Shown here: piece by piece, positions 58,130 through 64,000 of the stretch
Numbering within the stretch: position 1 is the first letter of the stretch
How the letters are laid out: each line of letters starts with the position of its first letter
Notes under the pieces: generated by a model
What the model was told of the DNA's origin: nothing
Seen by the model: only the letters and a program-made list of their open reading frames with translations
Database searches by the model: none
Assembly: GCA_951799425.1 (NCBI GenBank)
Contig: OX637391.1
Span: 21,562,551-21,626,550 of the forward strand
Direction of reading: 5' to 3'
Length of the DNA stretch: 64,000 nt
Source: Ilex aquifolium
Taxonomy: Eukaryota; Streptophyta; Magnoliopsida; Aquifoliales; Aquifoliaceae
Translations under genes and position numbers: made by a program

Positions 58130-58436
58130 TCACATGTAGTACTTAAAAATTAAATTCCCTACCATAGCCTTATTCTAAGTTGGTCCAAGGATGAGTACAC
58201 GGACAAAGGGAAGTAATATACTCACATTTGGCTATATTTTTTTCCTGTAATACTAATTTTTTAAAATTAGTTAGCCATGGAGTAAAATTTAACTCCATTT
58301 TACTCATTTTGTCAACTTTGCTCATCCAGCTTAGTTATGTTCATCATGTTCAACTCAACTTTGTTTAGCTCTTTATTTCAATCTAATCCTGCCCACTAAA
58401 AAATGTTCAAATGCTCTTTACTTCAATCTACTTAGG

Positions 58437-58623
58437 TCCCAGCGGTTTCCTATCCGGAGGATAGTCAGACCTTACTCCTACTCTTCCTAAAGATCAGGTG
58501 ATTGTTGCTAACCCCGAGCTGCCTGGAGATGCTGGAGTGGCAAGTCAGGCTTTAATTGCTAACCCCGAGATGCCTGGAGATGCTGAAGTGGCAGGGATTC
58601 ATGAAAAACCACTACTCATGTAG
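58437..58623 (+). pseudogene. Tail of the antisense gene of Tat K
   Basis: After a plausible splice acceptor (CAATCTACTTAG) a plus-strand frame runs to a TAG at 58621. It carries one early in-frame TAG and then two copies of a repeat, VANPELPGDAGVA and IANPEMPGDAEVA, and ends GIHEKPLLM. It lies beyond the integrase end of the minus-strand pol of K, which is where the tail of an antisense gene between pol and the 3' LTR should be. I assign it to the same gene family as 62106-64000 by position; the two segments do not overlap in content, so this is an inference. Confidence 0.45.
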
Positions 58624-58915
58624 CGGATGCTTAGCCTTCCAACTTTGAGCCCTGTAGCTTTATCAAACATTTAGTTCTATAATAGCCTTAGGTTTTGAAA
58701 CTCATCCTATGTAACCTTTCTTCTGAGTTTGAATGATAATTGACTTTTAAGAAGCCTTTTTGTCTTTTATAGATCTTTTTTGTATGCCTCCTTCCCTGCC
58801 CCTTACTTCAAGAGGGATATTTAGTCTTCTAGAAACAGTTTATTTCAGAACTCCTGTTTGTGAGGCCAATTTTGAGGTCTGCGTGTCCCCCCAGACTTGG
58901 CTTTATAGAACATTT

Positions 58916-59062
58916 TTGAGCTTGAAAAGCTCTTTTCATGAACTGAAAGGCTCATCATTTGTTTATGACTTGAAGAACTCATCTTATATTTATGAGCTAA
59001 AGCGCTCATCGTTTATTTGTGAGCTTTGAAACTCATCCTTTATTTATGAGCTGAAGAGCTTA
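58916..59062. repeat. About 30-bp tandem repeat at the integrase end of Tat K
   Basis: Four to five units of the form TTTATGAGCTNAAGNGCTCATC are joined to the 3' end of the integrase coding region. Each contains a small inverted repeat of GAGC and GCTC. Confidence 0.75.
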
Positions 59063-60030
59063 CCCTTGTGACCATGTACGAGCCTTCCCAGTTGGGTCCC
59101 AGCTTCCCATGTGTAGGGTCCTTCCTAGCCAGGAGGAGCTTCTTTAGGACAATATCTCCTACTTTGAAGCTTCTTTGCTTAACCCTCCTGTTGTAGTACC
59201 GTGCTCTCTTCCTCTGATAATCTGCAATGCATTACAAGGAGCTATTCCTCTTCTCATCTAACAGGCCGATACTAACGAGTAACAATCTGTCATTTCATTT
59301 TGGATCGCGAGTTCTATCCTTGGAGATAGAGCGCTTATTTTGATAGGAACCACTGCCTCAGTGCCATAGGTAAGAGCAAAAAGCATCACGTTCATGACTA
59401 TAGGCCCATAATATCCCTAGAAAATGCTCTACCCATTGGCTCTTTGAAGCTTCGTGTTTGGTTTTTAGAGCTGCTTTGATAGTTTAGATGGTGACTTCCG
59501 CTTGCTGGTTGGACTGTAAATGGGTTGTTGCAGAGAAATAGTTCTTTATACCAAGCTCGGCACAAAACCCTTTGAATGTCAAATTCTCGAATTGCCTCCC
59601 ATTGTCTGAGACGAGGGCCTTTGGAATCCTAAACCTATAAATTATAGATTTCCAAACAAAGTTTCAGATTTTCTACTTTATGATCCTCGCAACAGGCTCC
59701 ACCTCGGCCTACTTAGTGAAATAATTGACCCTAATTATGACAAACTTGCATTGCACTGTGCTAATTGGGAGTGGTCCAAGTATATCCAATCCCTATTGCC
59801 AGAAAGGCCAAGGGCTTACCACCGTGGTGAGCAACTTTGCCAGACAGTACGTGATGTTTGCATGGAATTGATAGACCTTGCATTTCTTGGCTAGCTCCCT
59901 TACGTCCTTGACTATTGTAGGCCACCAATAACCATGCCTCAGTACCCTGTAGGCTAAGGTTCCAGCTCTGAGGTGGTTTCCACAAATGCCCTCATGAATA
60001 TCCCTTAGGATATAGTTTGATTCGTCTTCT
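59063..60030 (-). pseudogene. Integrase of Tat K
   Basis: The H2C2 region reads DIHEGICGNHLRAGTLAYRV then HGYWWPTIVKDV. The core start reads GLDILGPLP, with VNYFTK following, and PKALVSDNGRQFENLTF carries a catalytic Asp. The C-terminal end is GDIVLKKLLLARKDP then KLGPNWEG. Several stops interrupt the frame (for example TGG to TAG near 59795 and 59715). Catalysis is not possible from this copy. Confidence 0.88.
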
Positions 60031-60329
60031 CTGATGCACCCCAGGAGAGGTGAAGAGAAGCCTCCTTATACAACTTCCCTTAGATGAGGGTGAATTTGGA
60101 TGACCTAGTTCTTAACTTCGCTTTTTTTTTAGAACTACAGGTAGAGTTCCATTTTGTGAATAACCTAGGATTGGGTCCATCTAGATCAGTTGTGTGCTAA
60201 CGGGGAGAACTTCTTCTGGTTCAGAACTTACTGAAGGCTTAGTTAGGTGTTCAATTGGGATAAATTAGTCTAGAATTTCTTGGGAAGCGGTGGCTAGCTT
60301 GGTTAGAGCATCTGCCTAGGAATTCTCTA

Positions 60330-60957
60330 CTCAAGAATTTGTATGATCTCCTCGATCTACCTTACCACCAGTTGTGAGTCACTATGTATTATGAGCTATT
60401 CTACTTCCATAGAATGAGCTAAATTGAGTACGAAAATCATTGTTTCATACTCTACTTCGTTGTTTGAAGCCTTAAAGTTGAACTTGAGGGCGTACTCCAA
60501 GTCTATTTCATCTGGTGAGGTCAGTTTCAATCCAGCTCTGCTACCTTGTGCGGTAGAAGACCTGTCAATCAAGAGTTTTCATGTCAGGAGGTCGGGGACG
60601 AGGTGGGTTGAGTCATGAGGCGCCTCATGTCATGCGGGAATGGTGAATTCTACAATAAAATTGGCTAAAACCTGCCCCTTAATGGTGTTTCTGGGCTTAT
60701 ATTTTATGTCAAACTTGTTGAGCTCGATTGTCCATTTTACTAATCTTCTTGACGACTCGGGCTTGTGTAAGATTTGCTTCATTGGTTGATCCATGGGGAT
60801 CTCTGTCTTATGAGCTTGGAAATAAGGCATGAGCTTTATCGTTGCTGTTACTAGGGCTAGAACTAGCTTCTCTATCTTTAGGTACGCCTACTCTGCCTCC
60901 CTCAGAGTTCTGTTGCAGTAATAGACTAGCTGCTGAGCTTTGTCTTGTTCCATTTGA
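60330..60957 (-). pseudogene. RNase H and archaeal-type RNase H of Tat K
   Basis: The element RNase H tail reads KIEKLVLALVTATIKLMPYF, LHKPESSRRLVKWTIELN and KGQVLANFIVEF. After a short gap a second domain reads WKLLIDRSSTAQGSRAGL and FKASNNEVEYETMI, the archaeal-type RNase H found in Tat elements; its usual Asp-Gly is Asp-Arg here. Stops occur between and within the domains. The 5' side is cut by Tat L at 60957. Confidence 0.88.
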
Positions 60958-61547
60958 TGATGCACAAATTGGTCTCGTGCAAGATCAACAGTCGAGTATG
61001 TGAAGATGTGTAATTAATGGACAATACATAAAGCAATCAATGACAGTAATGTAAATATTAAGTCAACACACAAATATATAGTGGTTTGATCCGGGTGACC
61101 TACTCCACTCTCGAAAACGGCAACGGTGGCCGTGACTCTTTATTGATGAATATAGTAAAAGAGAGAAATGGCTCCGAGAGAGGTGTGCTCCGAGAAAGGT
61201 ACAATAGCTAGGAGAGAGAAGCTATGTGTAGAGAGGTGTAGTGAGTTACCAAGGTGTGTCCTCTCATGTGGAGAGGGCTTACAATTTATAGGTATGGAGA
61301 GGCGGTGACGTGAAGGAGAGGGCACTACTTCTTTGGGGAGGATAGTTACAAATGGTAAGTACAATTAATGTAGGATTGATCTTCCTGAGTGCGTATTCCG
61401 ATAACCTCTCTCCCATGTGCTCTTATCCATTTGAGCTCCTTGGATCTTGGACTGGGTCGGATTGATAAAGTGGGCTTGGGCTGTCTTTTAGCTGACTTGG
61501 GCTTGGTTGATTTATTGGGCCTGACCCAGTTGGTTTTGGGCTCATCA
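60958..61547 (-). repeat. 3' LTR of Tat L (590 bp)
   Basis: On the minus strand it starts TGATGAGCCC and ends TTTGTGCATCA. It has a TATA box (61291-61284, CTATAAATTG context) and a polyadenylation signal AATAAA (61144-61139). Its 3' third recurs at 26442-26600. Flanking words tttga (60953-60957) and tttgg (61548-61552) are similar, but the second is part of the PPT. Confidence 0.82.
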
Positions 61548-61567
61548 TTTGGCCCCCATGCCCCAAG
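61548..61567 (-). other. Polypurine tract of Tat L
   Basis: The minus strand reads CTTGGGGCATGGGGGCCAAA directly before the LTR start TGATGAG. Confidence 0.65.
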
Positions 61568-61805
61568 CCTTCGACTGTTTGCGAGAGAATGGGGTTAAGG
61601 GCATGATCTTCTTCTTCACTTGGATGAGCAGAAGTTTTCTTGTTCTCCATGGCGAGGCTTCTCCTAGAAGCCATTCTCTTTTCCTTGGGAGCTTCTTCTA
61701 GAAGCCCTTCTTTTTTCCTTATAAGCTTCTTCTAGAGGCCATTTTCTTCAAATCTTCTCTTCCCTAAACCAGAGCAAGATTATAAAAAATAGGAGCTCGA
61801 AGGAG

Positions 61806-62260
61806 GTGAGCGTGGGTGGCGCCCAAGGTGGAGAGGGCGAGACCCATGGCTTAGGCGGTGCCAAGGGAGGTGCCCAAGGTGGAGGGGGCGAGACCCAAGG
61901 CTCGGTCAACAATGTTGTAGGCGCCCATGGTAGAGGGGGCGAGACCCATCGTCTAGGTGGCATCATGGGAGGCGCCCAAGGTGGAGAGGGTGACACCCAA
62001 GCCTCATTCGGCGCCATTGGAGGTGCCCAAGGTAGAGGGGGCAGCGCCCAGGTCTTGGCCAGTGCCTGATGTGGAGAGGGCAGCACCCATGCTTCATTCG
62101 GTTCCATGGGAGGCGCCCAAGGTGGAGGGGGCGACGCCTACGCCTTATTCATCTCCATTGGAGGTACCCAAGGTGGAGAGGGCGGCGCCCAAGACCCGAG
62201 TGGCACCATAGGAGGTGTCCAAGGCGGAGAGTGCGGCGCTGGCGGTTCCTTAGGCACTCG
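61806..62260. repeat. 51-bp minisatellite, open in both directions
   Basis: About nine units of 48-54 bp, core GGAGGCGCCCAAGGTGGAG. The plus strand encodes a 17-residue Gly-rich repeat (GGAQGGEGETHGLGGAK type) with one stop at 62067; the minus strand is open from 62107 to 61748 as a Pro/Trp-rich repeat (PWAPPxxPxxAWVSPSP). Confidence 0.88.
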
Positions 62261-64000
62261 GGGTGATGGCTTTGACGACAAAAGGGGAGATGAGGTGTTA
62301 GGCGATCCCCTGAAGCATGTGGGTAAACCCAGCGGTACCTTTGGACGCCTGGGTTACGCGAGGAAGTGGCTAGACAGATATTTGAACATACCGAGTTCTC
62401 GAGGTATGTTATCTAGTGCTCATATTTAACCCTTTGTTGGCATGGGTATTTTCTTAGTACTGGCTTGATTTTGTTTAGGCAGGCGCCCATTCTGACGAGC
62501 GGGAGACTACTCAGGACATCGAGCGGGGCGTGGAGAGTGCTGGAGATAGTGGCTCAAAGGTAGCCTCAATATTTAGCTCCAATGATTGTGACAAGGACAT
62601 GGCTGGTATAGTGTCTTCGTACCACATTCCTCCCATTGTAATGTGTCGTCGCGCGGAGGGGGACGAGTCAGCGTGTTGTCACTCTTCCGGCGAGATTGTC
62701 CTTTATGAGGATATCCTGGAAGCGGGCTTGACGCTCCCAATCCCTAGGCCCATATGTCGAGTTCTGGGGCATCTGTCGTTGGCTTCTGGGAGACTAGTTC
62801 CCAACGGGTGGAGGATGATTCTGGCGTTCTTCTCATTATGGCGGCTGGTTCACAGTGCTGACGTCCCTCCCCCTTCGAGGAGTTCTTGGCCACTTATGTG
62901 CTAGTGGAAAATCCCACTCCTCATCAGGGGTGGTACCGCTTTGCTCCGAGGTTAGGTAAGTTCATTACTGGGCTTCCTTCGAATTGTCATAGCTGGAAGG
63001 CTAAGTTCTTCTTTGTTGGAGGCGAGTGGGCCACCGAGAGTGATCGTGACCTAGTGCCTTCAAGGTAGGACACTACTCCCAAGACCAAGATAGGTAAGGA
63101 CTCCACTTTTGGTTTTACTTTTAGTTGTCACATATTCGTTTTTACTATGCAATTGGCTTCTTTTGCAGCTTCATCGGCATTGTCCTCGGAGCAAGAGGGT
63201 AGACTCTAGATGGTGCGTGATTATCTGTTCAAGGAGTTCTCAGGGATCATGTCTGCGTCGGGTCATTCCAAAGCTTCTTCCAAGCCGAAGAGGAAAGGTA
63301 TTTAATCTTTCCAAGGAGCTCTTTATGGTTACATCATTGTGGGCTTTTCATTTTACACCGATTCTGCAGGTACCTCTATTGACAGAGCGGTGGTGGAGGC
63401 TGCTTCCAGGGTGGCACCTTCTCCTTTTTCTTCTAAGAGGGCGAAGCCTGATACCCCCAATACTTCTCAATTGGGGTCCACTGGTTAGGCTAGTCACCGA
63501 GGGGGGAACTTGGTGATCCCCCCCTCCCGTTCTTCTCCGATTGATGTTCCTTCACCCCCTAGAGTTAGTCCCAGTACTGTAGTGGGGGCTGAGGCTCCGG
63601 TGTGGTCTCCTACTAGAACGGAGACTCCGCCTAGCCATCCTGCTTCGGGCAATATTTCAGTATCCATGTTGCAGGACGTGAAACTGGCCAAGGAATGGCT
63701 TTGGGGGTTTGTGACTCGTGCGGAGGTTGAGGAGGTTGCCTCTCGAGGTCCGGAGGGTATTGTTGATGCTGCCATGGAGGGCTTTGCTTTGGTATGTCCT
63801 GCATTTTTCTTTGGTTTTGTACTTGACTTTTCTCCTTTATACTCTGCTTTTTGACTTTCGAGTGCCTGCAGGTGGCTGCTACTTTTCCCTGCTTGGTCTT
63901 GAGTACGTTGAAGATCAGGGAAGCTCTTGATGGTCACGCAGCGGAGAGGCAGACACACAAGGCTGTTGAAGAGAAGTTGGGGCTCGAGCGGCAGGCGTGG
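62106..64000 (+). pseudogene. Antisense spliced gene of Tat L (gypsy-type transposon domain plus coiled coil)
   Basis: Plus-strand exons can be read between GT-AG gaps: 62106-62403, 62483-63064, about 63169-63297, 63370-63791 and 63872 to the edge. Introns are 72-105 bp. Exon 2 carries a domain ending PNGWRMILAFFSLWRLVHSAD, FEEFLATYVLVENP, GWYRFAPRLGKFITGLPS and WKAKFFFVGGEW, which matches the plant putative gypsy type transposon domain (Pfam Transposase_28). Exons 4 and 5 read LAKEWLWGFVTRAEVEEVAS and TLKIREALDGHAAERQTHKA, a likely coiled coil. Lesions: a one-base frameshift in a C run near 62870, TAG near 63208 and TAG at 63486. The exon 2 to 3 joint does not keep phase. Function of these proteins is unknown. 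Confidence 0.7.

Larger units (their letters stand above)
58130..60957 (-). mobile_element. Ty3/gypsy Tat-lineage element K, pol fragment
   Basis: Minus-strand pol reads RNase H, a second archaeal-type RNase H, then integrase, which is diagnostic of the Tat lineage. It is cut at 60957 by the LTR of Tat L, within the RT/RNase H region, and ends near 59060. The antisense gene tail (58437-58623) lies beyond it. The left boundary against array J is not defined. Confidence 0.85.
60958..64000 (-). mobile_element. Ty3/gypsy Tat-type element L, 3' part, nested in K
   Basis: Read on the minus strand, L ends with a PPT (61567-61548) and the 3' LTR (61547-60958), inserted in the pol of K. The region before the PPT carries a 51-bp minisatellite and a plus-strand spliced gene, the layout known for Tat elements with an antisense ORF between pol and the 3' LTR. 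Pol, gag and the 5' LTR of L lie beyond the right edge. Lineage rests on position, LTR style and this antisense gene. Confidence 0.72.

Noticed and set aside
60953-61552. Reading 60958-61547 as a solo LTR with TSD tttga/tttgg
   Set aside because: The right flank is a PPT-like tract followed by non-RT sequence, so the K pol does not continue there; a nested element's 3' LTR fits better. The four-of-five match may be chance.
1-64000. CRISPR array, rRNA, tRNA genes or prokaryotic operons
   Set aside because: None seen; direct repeats here are LTRs or minisatellites without the spacer regularity of CRISPR.

Overview
The window is plant nuclear DNA, most likely from an angiosperm with a large, repeat-rich genome. 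The evidence is plant-type Ty1/copia and Ty3/gypsy elements primed by initiator tRNA-Met (TGGTATCAGAGC), a non-autonomous hAT element, a CACTA terminus, a Helitron terminus and AT-rich intergenic DNA. I found no intact host gene, tRNA, rRNA or CRISPR array. Almost everything recognisable is transposable-element sequence, mostly decayed.

Layout, left to right. 1-3697: 5' part of a minus-strand Ty3/gypsy element (A) with an open gag/protease frame running off the left edge, a PBS and a 2.27 kb LTR. 3703-6395: AT-rich intergenic DNA with an unusual array of micro-hairpins at 5041-5455. 6401-8846: a solo LTR (B) with a 5-bp target-site duplication (TSD). 10805-15866: a complete minus-strand copia element (C) with both LTRs and a TSD, but with the integrase core deleted. 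17479: a Helitron 3' end. 19269-25014: a decayed plus-strand copia element (D) carrying later insertions. 25018-26882: a DNA-transposon-like remnant, a Tat LTR fragment and a copia 3' end plus LTR (E). 28023-38353: copia F, with copia G (30369-34974) inserted in its integrase gene; both have TSDs. F also carries a 467-bp foreign insert at 37112. 38359-43833: a CACTA end and exon-like segments. 43842-44961: a hAT element with a second 8-bp-TSD element nested in it. 44970-52430: mostly unassigned, with local duplications. 52430-58129: a Ty3/gypsy array (J) of three LTRs and two and a bit internal regions. 58130-60957: the minus-strand pol of a Tat-lineage element (K) with the tail of an antisense gene. 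60958-64000: a second Tat element (L) nested in K, showing its 3' LTR, a 51-bp minisatellite and the spliced antisense gene, which runs off the right edge.

The elements form a stratigraphy: G is younger than F, the 659-bp element is younger than its hAT host, and L is younger than K. Many of the stop codons that break the frames look like C-to-T or G-to-A transitions (CAG to TAG, TGG to TGA, CAA to TAA, CGA to TGA), as expected of methylated, silenced repeats. The points most worth a second look are the antisense spliced gene shared by the two Tat elements, the constant-loop micro-hairpin array, the GTACCGGTAC palindrome arrays in two unrelated-length LTRs, and the multi-LTR array J.
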